Below are positions 1 to 9,099 of a stretch of DNA of 64,000 nucleotides, piece after piece. The notes under the pieces were generated by a model. It was not told where the DNA came from. It saw only the letters and a list, made by a program, of their open reading frames with translations, and ran no database searches. The DNA is from Bacteroidia bacterium (GTDB lineage Bacteria; Bacteroidota; Bacteroidia; Flavobacteriales_D; Cryomorphaceae). The position numbers were made by a program, and so were the translations under genes. The first letter of the stretch is position 1. The number at the start of each line of letters is the position of its first letter. The stretch spans positions 1-64,000 of the forward strand of contig JAUICL010000009.1 in NCBI GenBank assembly GCA_030427905.1, in the 5' to 3' direction.

Positions 1-118
1 CTTTGGAAGGAGTAGGGACCTATAAATTCGCCCGCTGATCGCGTATTAAAATGTCCGATCCACTTCAACACCAAAAATTCTTTCCATCTTTGGTAGATGC
101 CAATCAACATTTGAAGAA

Positions 119-949
119 ATGACGACCAAATATATTCTGGTACCAACTGATTTTACCAAAACAGCCGACCACGCCTTGGCCCACGCAGCCAACATCGCCA
201 AAAAGTCTGGAGATCGAGTTTGCCTACTTCACATCAAAAACAGTCACTCCGATAAATTGCTGAAAGACGCTGGTCAAAGTAGCTCAAGCCTTGATGATTA
301 TATGAAGGCTACCGCTAGCCGCGTAGAAAGTGATTGGGGGGTAGCATGCGAAGCTAAGATTCAAGATGGAAATGTGCTTAATGACATAAACCGCGTGGCA
401 CTCGACCCTGAGATGCGTATGATGGTGATCGCTACGCACGGAACCAAAGGGTTGTGGCAAAATCTCTTTGGGTCAGATATGCTAAAAATTGCCAGCAAGG
501 CACCTATCCCTGTGCTTATCGTGCCAGATGGATTTGAACCGCGACCTACCTACGCGCGCATCGTTTTTCCATTTGGAAGCCACAAGAAGTATCAGAATAA
601 AGTAGATGCCGTCGGGTTTCTGGCTGGCTTGTTTGGCTGTGAAGTCGAAATATTCTCTGCCGATAAAGCCGGTACGCAGCTCTCGAAACAGACCATCGAG
701 AATGTGGAGCAGGCCGAAGCTAAGTTTGATAATCTCGGAGTCAATTACAAAGTCGTTCACGAAGAGAGCGAAGGCTTCTCAATAGGCTATGCCAAACAAA
801 CGCTCAAGCACGCCGAGTCGGTAGACGCCGATATTGTGGCTGTGATGTCGGTGGCTTCCAATGAGCACGAGTATATCTCAGATTCCGACAAAGAGCGCTT
901 GATCAATAACCAACGTGGGATTGGAATTTTGATGACCAGCGATTATTGA
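119..949 (+). CDS. Universal stress protein, tandem UspA domains
   Basis: A 276-residue cytoplasmic protein with two UspA-type halves. The first half opens with the family strand ILVPTDF at residues 6-12 and carries the ATP-loop motif as THGTKGLWQNLFGSD, giving G-2x-G-6x-GS, followed by the typical PVLIVP strand. The second half (from about residue 145, ARIVFPFG) keeps the fold pattern but lacks the glycine-rich nucleotide motif, so it is probably a non-binding domain. Two-domain Usp proteins of this length are common in Bacteroidota and are tied to starvation or energy stress, but the ligand and role cannot be read from sequence. The ATG start is the first available. The next gene begins 33 bases downstream in the same frame, so co-transcription is plausible. 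Confidence 0.88.
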   Translation: MTTKYILVPTDFTKTADHALAHAANIAKKSGDRVCLLHIKNSHSDKLLKDAGQSSSSLDDYMKATASRVESDWGVACEAKIQDGNVLNDINRVALDPEMRMMVIATHGTKGLWQNLFGSDMLKIASKAPIPVLIVPDGFEPRPTYARIVFPFGSHKKYQNKVDAVGFLAGLFGCEVEIFSADKAGTQLSKQTIENVEQAEAKFDNLGVNYKVVHEESEGFSIGYAKQTLKHAESVDADIVAVMSVASNEHEYISDSDKERLINNQRGIGILMTSDY

Positions 950-982
950 GATATCTCACAAAATCACGAAAAGACCACCATC

Positions 983-1756
983 TTGAAAAGACCCAAAACA
1001 GAATTGAAGTGGATCAAACATTCCATTTTATTGATTGCCGCTAGCCTTTCAGTACTGTCAGCACAGTCGCAGGCCGCTATCGTGGCATTTCTTATCGGCG
1101 ATAAGGTAGCAACCGAAAAGTTCAATATTTCCATGGAAATTGGTTCTGGGCTTACGGCATTCTCCAATGTAGATGGCAAAAACCGCCCGGCCATCGGAAT
1201 GAATTTTGGAATGGCTTGCAACATGGCCCTGAATGAGAATTGGTACTTGAATCCAGCCATTTACTTCTTTTCGCAGCGTTCGCTCGTTTTATCTGATGCG
1301 GCAATATATACAGGTGACGAGACCGAAATAATGGAGGCTACTGCAGATGCCCGTTTGAACGTTCAATACATCGACATTCCGATCTTGGCAAACTACCAGT
1401 TTTCTGATTCTCCTTGGAGAGTAGGGCTTGGACCACAAATTTCCTTCCCGACAAACTCGAGCATTCTTTACGAGCTAAACGACAGCGAAGCCTACAAAGT
1501 AAATTCGGAAGATGCTACCGAAAATGTGGAGTTTGGCGTCATAGCGGCACTTTCGTACGTCGTATCGTACGGTAGACATGGCAAAGGCCTTACGGTTGGA
1601 CTGCGCTACTACCAAGGTTTGACTGACACATTCGACGATAGCTTTTACATTTCAAATGAAAATAACAACCTGGCTAGTTACTTTGCTCTCAATTTGAGCT
1701 TTCCCTTTATAACAGATGAATTGGCAGAAAAGAATGTACGTCCTAAAGAACAGTAG
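983..1756 (+). CDS. Outer-membrane beta-barrel protein (porin family, PorT-like)
   Basis: A 257-residue exported protein. Residues about 8-31 form a signal peptide (IKHSILLIAASLSVLSAQSQA). The remainder alternates hydrophobic and polar residues in the beta-strand style of small Bacteroidota outer-membrane barrels, for example the stretches NWYLNPAIYFFSQRS and IDIPILANYQF, the latter being a hallmark of the PorT-like OMP family. The start is TTG: there is no in-frame ATG between the stop of the preceding stress-protein gene and this codon, and starting here gives a complete signal peptide. The 3' end overlaps the next barrel gene, so both are likely translated from one message. Substrate and function are unknown. 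Confidence 0.72.
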   Translation: MKRPKTELKWIKHSILLIAASLSVLSAQSQAAIVAFLIGDKVATEKFNISMEIGSGLTAFSNVDGKNRPAIGMNFGMACNMALNENWYLNPAIYFFSQRSLVLSDAAIYTGDETEIMEATADARLNVQYIDIPILANYQFSDSPWRVGLGPQISFPTNSSILYELNDSEAYKVNSEDATENVEFGVIAALSYVVSYGRHGKGLTVGLRYYQGLTDTFDDSFYISNENNNLASYFALNLSFPFITDELAEKNVRPKEQ

Positions 1757-2765
1757 AAGTTGGAATGCGCTCGCATTATTTATAGTGGCGTTTTTCCTAT
1801 TCGGGGTAGGCAAGTCTTTCGGGCAGATTGGACCGGCATTTCCAGCTACGGGTGAAAGCGATTACCAAGAAGCCCTTCCATTGTTTGGAAAGGGGATGGC
1901 CCAGAATTTCGATCTTCCATTCCCGATCGGGGTAAATTTGAATATCATTTACGGTGTTCAAAATACATCCATCAACAATACATTGATGCGCATTGGCGAT
2001 GGTCCCGAGTTTCAAATAGACGATCTGGTCGAATTTGGAAAGCTTCGTTCGGATGTACAAACGGTCAATTTTCAGCTCGATGCTTGGGTATTGCCCTTTG
2101 TCAACGTTTACGGAATGGTTGGTTTTTCGAATTCGGGCAATGACCTCGAAATCAATTCCCCATTCACCCTGGAAAAATCGTACAGCAACTCGGGATCGTT
2201 TTACGGGTTTGGAGCCGAAGTAGCAGGTACCTTCGGGCCGCTATACGCCGGTGTTGAATCAAATTGGACTTATACCCAAACCAAATTCGTGGATGCGCAC
2301 TCTCAGCGATATTCTACCACATTTAGGGTAGGACCATCGCTTGGTTTCAAAGAAAAGCCCAATCGCAATCTCACGGTCTGGCTTGGTGGCGACCACATCA
2401 TTGTAGAGGGTAACACCAGCGGCTCTTTGTCTTCTTCGGATGTTTTGCCCAGCACAACCGATGAGATTGACGCCCTTCAGACCCAGCTCGATAATTGGTA
2501 TGCTGGTTTGAGCGATGCCGATCAAAAGGCCTACCAAGTACAGTATGATGAGTTTTCTGACCTGCTCAATGGGGCAGAAGCTGGGACTTCAGAAGAGATA
2601 GCGTACAGCACTGATCGTTCCTTTGATTCTCCATGGGGGCTAGTCATTGGCGGGCGATACCAATTTTCGCAGCGCTTCCAAGTAGAAGGCGAAGCCAAGA
2701 TTCTGGGCGACATGTCTAGTGGACAGTTTTCGCTGATTTACCGAATGGGTACCGGGTCAAAATAG
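1734..2765 (+). CDS. Outer-membrane protein, predicted beta-barrel
   Basis: An exported protein of about 343 residues with signal peptide (ALALFIVAFFLFGVGKSFGQ) and many short amphipathic strands ending in an aromatic-rich segment (FSLIYRMG), consistent with an outer-membrane barrel. A polar insert near residues 235-295 (TDEIDALQTQLDNWYAG) looks helical and may be an extracellular loop or plug. An earlier in-frame ATG at 1716 would add six residues; either start overlaps the upstream barrel gene by 23-41 bases, suggesting translational coupling. The 3' end runs 9 bases into the convergent formate-THF ligase gene. I do not recognise a named family, and function is unknown. Confidence 0.65.
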   Translation: MYVLKNSRSWNALALFIVAFFLFGVGKSFGQIGPAFPATGESDYQEALPLFGKGMAQNFDLPFPIGVNLNIIYGVQNTSINNTLMRIGDGPEFQIDDLVEFGKLRSDVQTVNFQLDAWVLPFVNVYGMVGFSNSGNDLEINSPFTLEKSYSNSGSFYGFGAEVAGTFGPLYAGVESNWTYTQTKFVDAHSQRYSTTFRVGPSLGFKEKPNRNLTVWLGGDHIIVEGNTSGSLSSSDVLPSTTDEIDALQTQLDNWYAGLSDADQKAYQVQYDEFSDLLNGAEAGTSEEIAYSTDRSFDSPWGLVIGGRYQFSQRFQVEGEAKILGDMSSGQFSLIYRMGTGSK

Positions 2766-4424
2766 ACCCGATATTTGTCCATTCTCGTCGATGTCAACAG
2801 CTTCAGCTGCCGGAGTTGCAGGTAAGCCTGGCATCCGCATCATAGCACCGGCTATGGGGATGATGAACTCTGCGCCAGCTGCGATCTCAATTTCTCTGAT
2901 CCGAATCTTAAAGCCCGTTGGACGACCGAGCACCTTAGGGTCATCGGTAAATGAACTCTGGGTTTTTGCCATGCAAATGGGGAAGTGCGAGAATCCGAGA
3001 TCTTCGATGGTTTTAAGGGTTCTCATGGCTTCGGCTGAATAGTCTACACCATCAGCTCCGTAGATCTCCTGTGCTATCCGAGCAATCTTATCTTTAACCG
3101 GTTCACTTCGCTCGTAAATGGGTTTGAAGTCCGCTTGTCCACTCTCCACTGCCATCACAACGGCCTTTGCCAAGTCTGTGCCGCCATCGCCACCTTTCGC
3201 CCAGATGTCGGCTGGTGCCACAGCTACGCCGAGCTTTTCGCAATGCGCTTTGATAAACTCAATTTCAGCTGGTGGATCATTCGAAAATTGATTGATGGCA
3301 ACCACGGCTGGCAGATTGAATTTCTGAACGTTCTCAATATGCTTCTCCAGATTCACGATTCCTTTCTGCAAGCCTTCCATATTGGGCTGGTTTACCATAT
3401 CGAGCGAAACGCCACCGTGGTACTTGATGGCCTTGAGTGTAGCAACGATCACGACGGCTTTAGGAGCGATTCCTGCTTCCGGACATTTAATATCCAGGAA
3501 TTTCTCAGCTCCCAGGTCAGCGCCAAATCCAGCTTCAGTCACCACGTAAGGCGAGAGCGACATGCCCATTTTGGTAGCTACAATCGTGTTGGTACCTTGG
3601 GCAATGTTGGCGAATGGGCCACCGTGTATGATGGCTGGCGTACCTTCCAGTGTTTGAACTAAATTGGGTTTGATCGCATCTTTGAGTAGGACAGTCATTG
3701 CTCCGTGAGCGTTCAAGTCTCGTGCAAAGACGGGTTTATTCTCGAATGTGTAGCCTACAAAGATGTTTCCAATTCGGCGCTTCAAGTCTGTAAGATTCTT
3801 GGAAAGACAAAGTATAGCCATGATTTCGGAAGCCGCAGTGATATCAAAGCCCGCTTCACGCGGAATGCCCTGACCACGCCCACCAAGACCGACGATCATT
3901 TTTCGGAGGGAGCGATCGTTCATATCCATTACACGCTTCCACACTACCGTTCTGGGGTCAATGCCAAGCGATCTTTTCCTACTCTGGATGTTGTTGTCGA
4001 TCAGAGCCGCGAGTAGATTATTGGCTTTTTCAATGGCCGAAAAATCGCCCGTAAAATGAAGATTGATGTCTTCCATGGGCAAAACCTGGCTATATCCGCC
4101 GCCCGCAGCTCCACCTTTCACTCCGAAAACTGGACCCAGAGATGGTTCGCGAAGCACTACAGTGCACTTTTCACCAATCTTATTCATGCCTTGAGTCAAA
4201 CCAATCGAAACAGTTGTTTTCCCTTCGCCAGCAGGAGTAGGTGAGATGGCCGTAACGAGGATCAAATTGCTCTTCGCAACCTGATTTTCATCAATCAAAT
4301 CCAAGGGAAGTTTCGCCTTGAATTTTCCGTAGTGTTCAAGCTGATCCCTTGATACGCCTAGCTGTTCGGCAATAGTGTCTATGTGTTTGAGTTCGGCTTT
4401 TTGGGCTATATCGATGTCGTTCAT
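2757..4424 (-). CDS. fhs: Formate--tetrahydrofolate ligase
   Basis: Catalyses ATP-dependent condensation of formate with tetrahydrofolate to 10-formyl-THF in cytoplasmic one-carbon metabolism. The 555-residue length matches the family. The ATP loop TPAGEGKT is at residues 63-70, and the family signature VKGGAAGGGYSQV, followed by MEDINLHFTGDFSAI, is intact. The start chosen is the ATG at 4424, preceded by purine-rich AAGAAAAGAGAAG. An upstream extension to 4535 would add 37 residues with no family similarity, so it was rejected. Divergent from the barrel gene at 4616, and convergent with the preceding barrel gene, whose stop lies inside this one. No folD or purine genes are adjacent. Confidence 0.97.
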   Translation of the reverse strand: MNDIDIAQKAELKHIDTIAEQLGVSRDQLEHYGKFKAKLPLDLIDENQVAKSNLILVTAISPTPAGEGKTTVSIGLTQGMNKIGEKCTVVLREPSLGPVFGVKGGAAGGGYSQVLPMEDINLHFTGDFSAIEKANNLLAALIDNNIQSRKRSLGIDPRTVVWKRVMDMNDRSLRKMIVGLGGRGQGIPREAGFDITAASEIMAILCLSKNLTDLKRRIGNIFVGYTFENKPVFARDLNAHGAMTVLLKDAIKPNLVQTLEGTPAIIHGGPFANIAQGTNTIVATKMGMSLSPYVVTEAGFGADLGAEKFLDIKCPEAGIAPKAVVIVATLKAIKYHGGVSLDMVNQPNMEGLQKGIVNLEKHIENVQKFNLPAVVAINQFSNDPPAEIEFIKAHCEKLGVAVAPADIWAKGGDGGTDLAKAVVMAVESGQADFKPIYERSEPVKDKIARIAQEIYGADGVDYSAEAMRTLKTIEDLGFSHFPICMAKTQSSFTDDPKVLGRPTGFKIRIREIEIAAGAEFIIPIAGAMMRMPGLPATPAAEAVDIDENGQISGLF

Positions 4425-4615
4425 TTCTTCTCTTTTCTTAGGGAAGTAAAGATAGATGTAATCTGATGGGAACGAAGAAAATGGACCAGAATTGGATATG
4501 AGAAAGGCCGCGATTCGTGCGATATACACAGTCATTTGTTATTATCTCAACAATTTGAAATGATGTTATCATTGACTTTATCCTTTATTTCACGCTACAA
4601 TCAAACAATTATCAC

Positions 4616-5263
4616 ATGAAAAAAATTAAACTATTAGCTGTAGCATTGCTTATCGGTGCTGGAGTTTCTGCTCAGCAGGGTCAATGGTACGTTGGGGGTG
4701 TTTTAGGTTTTAGCTCTCAAGGAAACGACCAAAATGATGACAAGTACAGTACGTGGAACGCAGCTCCTGAAGTTGGGTACTGGCTTAAGAACGACATCCA
4801 GGTGGGTATCGCTTTGGGTGCAATGGGTAACACGACTACGACATATTCAGAAGACCCATTTTTAGGAGAGATTGAAACAGAAGTTAAAGTCAACGATTTC
4901 TCACCAAGACTTTACGGACGTAAGTACTGGTCAGTAGGTGATCGTTTGATGACTTATGCTGGTTTGAACTTTGACATCATCACTGGAAAATCAACTACGA
5001 CAGTTGATCCTGAGAACGGTGAAAGCGCTGAGCAGGAAATGAAGCGCAGTGGTTTCGGAGCTGAGGTTGATTTCGGTGTTTCTTTTGCCTTGAGCGAAAG
5101 CTTTAGCATCATGGGGCGTATCGCTGCATTGAGCTACACGCTTGAAACTACTGAAATGACAGATGTTGACGATTCAGCTGTTTCTACAAATACATTTGGT
5201 TTGCTAGGAGATACTTACTCAGCACCATTTAACATTGGTCTTTACTACACGTTTGTGAAGTAA
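4616..5263 (+). CDS. Outer-membrane beta-barrel protein (OmpW/OmpA-like fold)
   Basis: A 215-residue exported protein with a clean signal peptide (MKKIKLLAVALLIGAGVSAQ) and mature N-terminus QQGQWYVGGVLGFSS, typical of the outer-membrane beta-barrel family (PF13505-like). Strands such as WNAAPEVGYWLKNDIQVGIAL and the terminal APFNIGLYYTFVK, ending close to an aromatic residue, fit an eight-strand barrel. It stands alone with its own terminator immediately downstream. The codon choice is markedly regular (many GGT, GCT and AAC-type codons), suggesting high expression, but this is an impression and not a calculation. Ligand unknown. Confidence 0.82.
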   Translation: MKKIKLLAVALLIGAGVSAQQGQWYVGGVLGFSSQGNDQNDDKYSTWNAAPEVGYWLKNDIQVGIALGAMGNTTTTYSEDPFLGEIETEVKVNDFSPRLYGRKYWSVGDRLMTYAGLNFDIITGKSTTTVDPENGESAEQEMKRSGFGAEVDFGVSFALSESFSIMGRIAALSYTLETTEMTDVDDSAVSTNTFGLLGDTYSAPFNIGLYYTFVK

Positions 5264-5282
5264 TCATACCACTCGAATACTG

Positions 5283-5316
5283 AAAGCCGCCTCGTTTTTC
5301 GGGGCGGCTTTTTTTG
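5283..5316 (+). terminator. Intrinsic terminator after the barrel gene
   Basis: Inverted repeat AAAGCCGCC / GGCGGCTTT (9 bp, 11-base loop) followed by a T run, 20 bases past the stop codon. Confidence 0.9.
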
Positions 5317-5843
5317 TGGTTGCTTATTTTTTCCAATTTGATTGTACTTAGTGCTATTGCGGTTGTATTAAGTAGAGTATTCAGTTCAAATAAGTTCTTG
5401 GAATTGAGTTTGATCTGTGAATAACGGTCCATCTTCTCCTGCGCAGACTGACTCGGTTAGTGAGAAAGTAGGAAGCGAAAAGTCGAATCTTGAAATACTT
5501 TAAGTCTGTGTGGCTCCGCTGCGGCATACGCCCTGCGGAAAAACTTAAATCGGAGTAGAAATTTCAAAAGTATTTGGTGCCTTCATGTTTCTCTGTTGAT
5601 ATTGTACTTCGATGAATAACGTTGACGAGAGCTCAGCATTTCCGCTGTAAATGATCACTTATTCATTGCTCATTCGTTTTGTCTCGTCCTTTCAGGACTT
5701 GTGTCCATCCCTGATTCATATTGATCACAGCTCCGTATTGCCACCTGATCCTTAGCCAGTACTTCGGCAGCACCCAAGTAGGTGGGCTGCAGAATGTAAT
5801 CCTAAACTAATGGAAGCGTCGAAGCTGTTGTTTCGAGTAAAAG
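5317..5843. other. Long intergenic region with an imperfect inverted repeat
   Basis: About 530 bases without a convincing gene on either strand. At 5489-5580 there is an imperfect inverted repeat: GAAATACTTTAAGT on the left is matched on the right by ACTTAAA and, after about 18 bases, AAGTATTT. Between the arms lies a GC-rich core with the palindrome CCGCTGCGG (5516-5524). The rest contains only short, non-conserved open frames. It could be a repetitive extragenic element or an RNA structure; no function is claimed. Confidence 0.35.
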
Positions 5844-5870
5844 AAAAGGCGACCAAAAGGCCGCCTTTGG
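5844..5870 (-). terminator. Intrinsic terminator of aqpZ
   Basis: On the minus strand, AAAGGCGGCC / GGTCGCCTTT with a four-base loop and a T-rich tail, 22 bases past the aqpZ stop. One G-T wobble in the stem. Confidence 0.75.
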
Positions 5871-5891
5871 GTTTAACCAAAAAGGTGTGCG

Positions 5892-6572
5892 TTATTTCCA
5901 AACAGCCTTGTAAACGATTCCTGCCAATGCTGCACCAATGATTGGCGCCACGATAAACAACCACAATTGGCTGATTGCCCAATCGCCTACAAAAACAGCT
6001 TGGCTGATGCTTCGAGCTGGGTTTACCGAGGTATTGGTAACGGGAATACTGATCAAGTGAATCAACGCAAGCATTAATCCGATAGCGAGTCCACCAAATC
6101 CTTTTGGGGCTCTTTCGTCAGTGGCTCCGATAATCACGAGCAAGAACATAAAGGTCATAACCACTTCGCACACCAGGGCTGCGGTCATGCTATACCCGCC
6201 TGGAGAGTGCTCTCCGTAGCCGTTTGCGGCAAACCCACCAGCTATGACGTCGGTGCCGTTTCCGGTGGCAATAAAGTAGAGCACTGCCGCTGCGGCAATC
6301 CCACCTAACACCTGCGAAACGATGTAGGGAAGTAGGCTCTTGCCTTCAAATCGCCCGGCTACCAAAAGCCCAATGCTCACAGCAGGGTTGAGGTGTGCTC
6401 CCGAAATATGGCCTATACCATAAGCCATGGTTACTACTGTTAATCCGAAGGCTAGTGACACCCCCAGCAATCCAATCCCCACGTCGGGAAAGGCCGCAGC
6501 CAATACCGCACTTCCACATCCACCTAGAACCAACCAAAAGGTTCCAAAAAATTCAGCTAAGTTCGCTTTCAT
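5892..6572 (-). CDS. aqpZ: Aquaporin Z
   Basis: A 226-residue inner-membrane water channel. The two NPA boxes are at residues 62-64 (HLNPAVSIG) and 184-186 (SVNPARS). The water-selective filter residues expected from E. coli AqpZ line up as F42, H172, T181 and R187, and stretches such as [13 protein letters not shown] are almost identical to AqpZ, which argues for a water channel and against a glycerol facilitator. The start at 6572 gives the family N-terminus [12 protein letters not shown]; an in-frame extension to 6620 is not AqpZ-like. Single gene with its own terminator. Likely role: osmotic water flux, in keeping with the MscS channels elsewhere in the window. Confidence 0.96.
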   Translation of the reverse strand: MKANLAEFFGTFWLVLGGCGSAVLAAAFPDVGIGLLGVSLAFGLTVVTMAYGIGHISGAHLNPAVSIGLLVAGRFEGKSLLPYIVSQVLGGIAAAAVLYFIATGNGTDVIAGGFAANGYGEHSPGGYSMTAALVCEVVMTFMFLLVIIGATDERAPKGFGGLAIGLMLALIHLISIPVTNTSVNPARSISQAVFVGDWAISQLWLFIVAPIIGAALAGIVYKAVWK

Positions 6573-6759
6573 AGTGATGAGTTTTAAAGTTACATTCCGC
6601 CCAAAATGGACGTGTTTCAATGTAGCGAAATCAATAAGCGTTTCATTTATAGCTCGCTGTCAGTTTCTAACACGCTCTGTTGATAACCAAAGTATGCCGT
6701 TGAAAATCGGAGCGGCCGAACGACTTGGTGTCTCCGATTAATCCCGTTATTTGCCACTT

Positions 6760-7761
6760 ATGACGCGAATTTCAGACGTAGCAGAAATTAAAAGGGTGAT
6801 TGATCAAGGCCATACCTTCTCAATCATCGTCCACAAAGGGCCAGACGGCGATGCGATGGGCTCCTCGCTCGGATGGGCCCGTATTCTATCCGGCGTGGGA
6901 AAGCAGGTGCAGGTAATAACTCCTGATGCCTTTCCCCATTTTTTAAACTGGTTGCCCGGCTGCGAGAATGTTCAAGTATACGATCGAGATACCCGCGAAG
7001 CCGAAAAGTCTTTTGCCGACTCGGATGGGGTATTTTGCTTAGATTTTAACGCCCCTGGGCGGATGGGAGATGCATGGGAATTTTTGAAGGGGGCGGGAAA
7101 GCCCTTGATCGTGGTGGATCACCATCAAGCGCCCGACTCTTTTGCAAACCATTACTATACAGACGATACGGCTTCTTCTACCGCAGAAATGATCTTCCGA
7201 TTAGCTAGCGAACTGGGCTTCGAAAATTTGGTAGATCAAGACGTAGCTTACTGCTTGTACACTGGCCTAGTGACTGATACAGGAAGTTTTCGCTTCGACT
7301 CGGTGAGTCCAGATGTCCTGCGTATCGCGGCTTCCTTGATCGAAACGGGGATGGATCACACCAGGGTTTACGCCGAAGTATACGATAGCAATACACTTTC
7401 GCGTTTAAGGCTACAGGGATTCGCCCTTTCTGAAAAGCTTCAAGTTATTGAAGATGGAAGAGTAGCATATATCACCCTGTCGGCCGATGAGTTGGCGCAA
7501 TTTTCCTTTCAAAAAGGAGATACGGAAGGCCTGGTAAACTATGGCTTGAGCATAAGCGGCGTTCGGTTAGCTGCCTTCTTCTCTGAAAAAGATGGGGTGA
7601 TCAAGATCTCATTCAGAAGTAAGGGGCAGGTGAATGTAAATGAATTAGCCCGGGCGCATTTTAACGGCGGTGGGCACGTGAATGCCGCTGGTGGCCGGGG
7701 AGATGGAGCGATGGAAGAAACGATCGAAAAATTCAAATCAGTTGTATCCAATTGGATTTAG
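6760..7761 (+). CDS. nrnA: Bifunctional oligoribonuclease / PAP phosphatase, DHH family
   Basis: A 333-residue DHH/DHHA1 phosphoesterase, of the usual NrnA length. Metal ligands are visible: H25 and D29/D31 (HKGPDGD), D95 (CLDFN) and the DHH triad at residues 120-122. The C-terminal DHHA1 domain ends with the substrate-binding glycines HFNGGGHVNAAGG. The family degrades short RNA oligomers and dephosphorylates 3'-phosphoadenosine 5'-phosphate in the cytoplasm. The ATG at 6760 is preferred over an in-frame TTG nine bases earlier. The stop is separated by a single base from the ATG of a GldI-like lipoprotein, so the genes form an operon. Confidence 0.93.
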   Translation: MTRISDVAEIKRVIDQGHTFSIIVHKGPDGDAMGSSLGWARILSGVGKQVQVITPDAFPHFLNWLPGCENVQVYDRDTREAEKSFADSDGVFCLDFNAPGRMGDAWEFLKGAGKPLIVVDHHQAPDSFANHYYTDDTASSTAEMIFRLASELGFENLVDQDVAYCLYTGLVTDTGSFRFDSVSPDVLRIAASLIETGMDHTRVYAEVYDSNTLSRLRLQGFALSEKLQVIEDGRVAYITLSADELAQFSFQKGDTEGLVNYGLSISGVRLAAFFSEKDGVIKISFRSKGQVNVNELARAHFNGGGHVNAAGGRGDGAMEETIEKFKSVVSNWI

Positions 7762-7762
7762 A

Positions 7763-8290
7763 ATGAAAATATTGAAGCCATTTTTATATATAACCATTTG
7801 CTTGATGCTCTCGAGTGCTGGATGTAAAAACAAGACTCAGCAAGACGGGCAAACGCGATCATATACCAAAGAAGAGCTCATGGATATGAACCGAAATCGA
7901 GTAGGGGTTGAGATGGATCTCATCGATGATTTTGTCGGTAAGACGGGTTGGAAAATGAAGAAGACAGAGACCGGTCTCCTTTACGATGTGTACCACAGCA
8001 CGGGTGGCGATTTGGCTATCCCAGGCCAGTATGCCGAGATTTCGTTCAACTGCTACTTGCTCGATGGAACGGTGATCGAAAGTACCGCTGTTAATGGGAA
8101 TAGAAAGTTTTTGATAGGTGAAGATCAAATGGTTAATGGGATTCATGAAGGTGTTACTTTAATGGCGGTTGGCGATTCCGCGCGCTTTATTGTCCCATCC
8201 TTTTTGGCCTATGGCTTGACTGGAGATCAAAATAAAATCCCTTCAAATGCAGCGCTCGTTTTCGATTTGTCGCTTGAGTCTTTGGATTAG
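7763..8290 (+). CDS. FKBP-type peptidyl-prolyl isomerase lipoprotein, GldI-like
   Basis: A 175-residue lipoprotein. The lipobox LSSAGC puts the lipidated cysteine at residue 21. The C-terminal half is an FKBP fold (YAEISFNCYLLDGTVIES; IHEGVTLMAVGDSARFIVPS; LAYGLTGDQNKIPSNAAL). The overall plan (short charged linker, then FKBP with a DxNKI insertion) resembles GldI, a lipoprotein required for gliding and T9SS function in Flavobacterium, and GldI-like genes are, to my recollection, often beside nrnA. The start was set at the ATG one base after the nrnA stop; an earlier start would lie inside nrnA and lack a signal peptide. The next FKBP gene overlaps its 3' end by 44 bases. Confidence 0.8.
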   Translation: MKILKPFLYITICLMLSSAGCKNKTQQDGQTRSYTKEELMDMNRNRVGVEMDLIDDFVGKTGWKMKKTETGLLYDVYHSTGGDLAIPGQYAEISFNCYLLDGTVIESTAVNGNRKFLIGEDQMVNGIHEGVTLMAVGDSARFIVPSFLAYGLTGDQNKIPSNAALVFDLSLESLD

Positions 8291-9062
8291 TTTGTTGGCT
8301 CTCGTGGCCGCATGCTCCAATCCCGATGGGTTTGAAGAGCTCGATTCGGGAAGTATGTGGAAGTTACACCAGTTTGGCGACCAACGTGAATTGGTCGATT
8401 CTGCGGAGCTTGTATTTCTTAATGCCCTTAGCATCGACTTTGCCAGTGGCGATACCATCGAGTCGTTTGAGCATCGCGTTTTTCGAAAGGGGAAAGATGA
8501 ACTGTGGAAGGTTTTGCGTTCGCATTACGTGGGCGATAGTCTTGAGTACATTTCCGTAGAGCGCGATTTTTTGCATCCTGGAACCCTGCGGTACGACACC
8601 CTTCGATATTTCATCAAAGTGGCTAAAATGCGCACGGAAAGTCAATTGAAAGATGCCCGGCTCGTGGAGTTGACTACCCTGGACACCATTGCTCGTTCTG
8701 ATTCGGTGAAGAATTACTACGAAGAGTTGGATGGAATCTATGTCAATCGTTTGAATCTTTCGCTTGGCCAAATGGCTGAAGAAGGCAAGGAATTGGTCAT
8801 CCACTACCGTGGGTACGATCTCAGCGGGAAAGTGGTGGATGATACTTGGGTTCGCCGTGCTCCATTTGCCTTTGTTCTTGGTAATGAGCACCAGGTAATA
8901 CCAGCGCTAGAGAAGGCACTCTACACCATGCGAAAGGGGGAGCGCGTTCGAATCATTGCTCCTTCGTGGGAGGCTTTTGGCGGAGATGGAGTTGGCGAGA
9001 ATCTGATTAGACCATTTTCTACAATGGTCTTTGAGTTGGAGCTCGTTGATGTGGCTCAGTAA
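8247..9062 (+). CDS. FKBP-type peptidyl-prolyl isomerase lipoprotein
   Basis: A 271-residue lipoprotein with lipobox LVAAC (cysteine 23). Residues about 170-270 form an FKBP domain (EEGKELVIHYRGYDLSGKVV; VIPALEKALYTMRKGERVRI; MVFELELVDV). The upstream 130 residues are a family-specific region that I do not recognise and that may resemble a second, decayed isomerase-like domain. It starts inside the end of the preceding GldI-like gene (44-base overlap), so the two are probably made together as periplasmic or outer-membrane folding factors. Unknown client proteins. Confidence 0.8.
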   Translation: MQRSFSICRLSLWISLLALVAACSNPDGFEELDSGSMWKLHQFGDQRELVDSAELVFLNALSIDFASGDTIESFEHRVFRKGKDELWKVLRSHYVGDSLEYISVERDFLHPGTLRYDTLRYFIKVAKMRTESQLKDARLVELTTLDTIARSDSVKNYYEELDGIYVNRLNLSLGQMAEEGKELVIHYRGYDLSGKVVDDTWVRRAPFAFVLGNEHQVIPALEKALYTMRKGERVRIIAPSWEAFGGDGVGENLIRPFSTMVFELELVDVAQ

Positions 9063-9099
9063 TCAGGTGTTCAGTGTTTTATGTTGATTATGTGAAGCT

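Noticed and set aside
1-38. Possible C-terminus of an upstream plus-strand gene (11 codons ending at a TGA)
   Set aside because: Too short to recognise and other frames also close nearby; no support.
3135-3662. Open frame of 175 codons on the plus strand
   Set aside because: Lies wholly antisense to the well-supported formate-THF ligase gene; cysteine- and histidine-rich composition is that of a shadow frame.
4425-4535. N-terminal extension of formate-THF ligase
   Set aside because: 37 residues without family similarity; the ATG at 4424 has a purine-rich stretch before it and gives the usual length.
8364-8891. Antisense open frame of 175 codons
   Set aside because: Antisense to the second FKBP gene, no recognisable motif.
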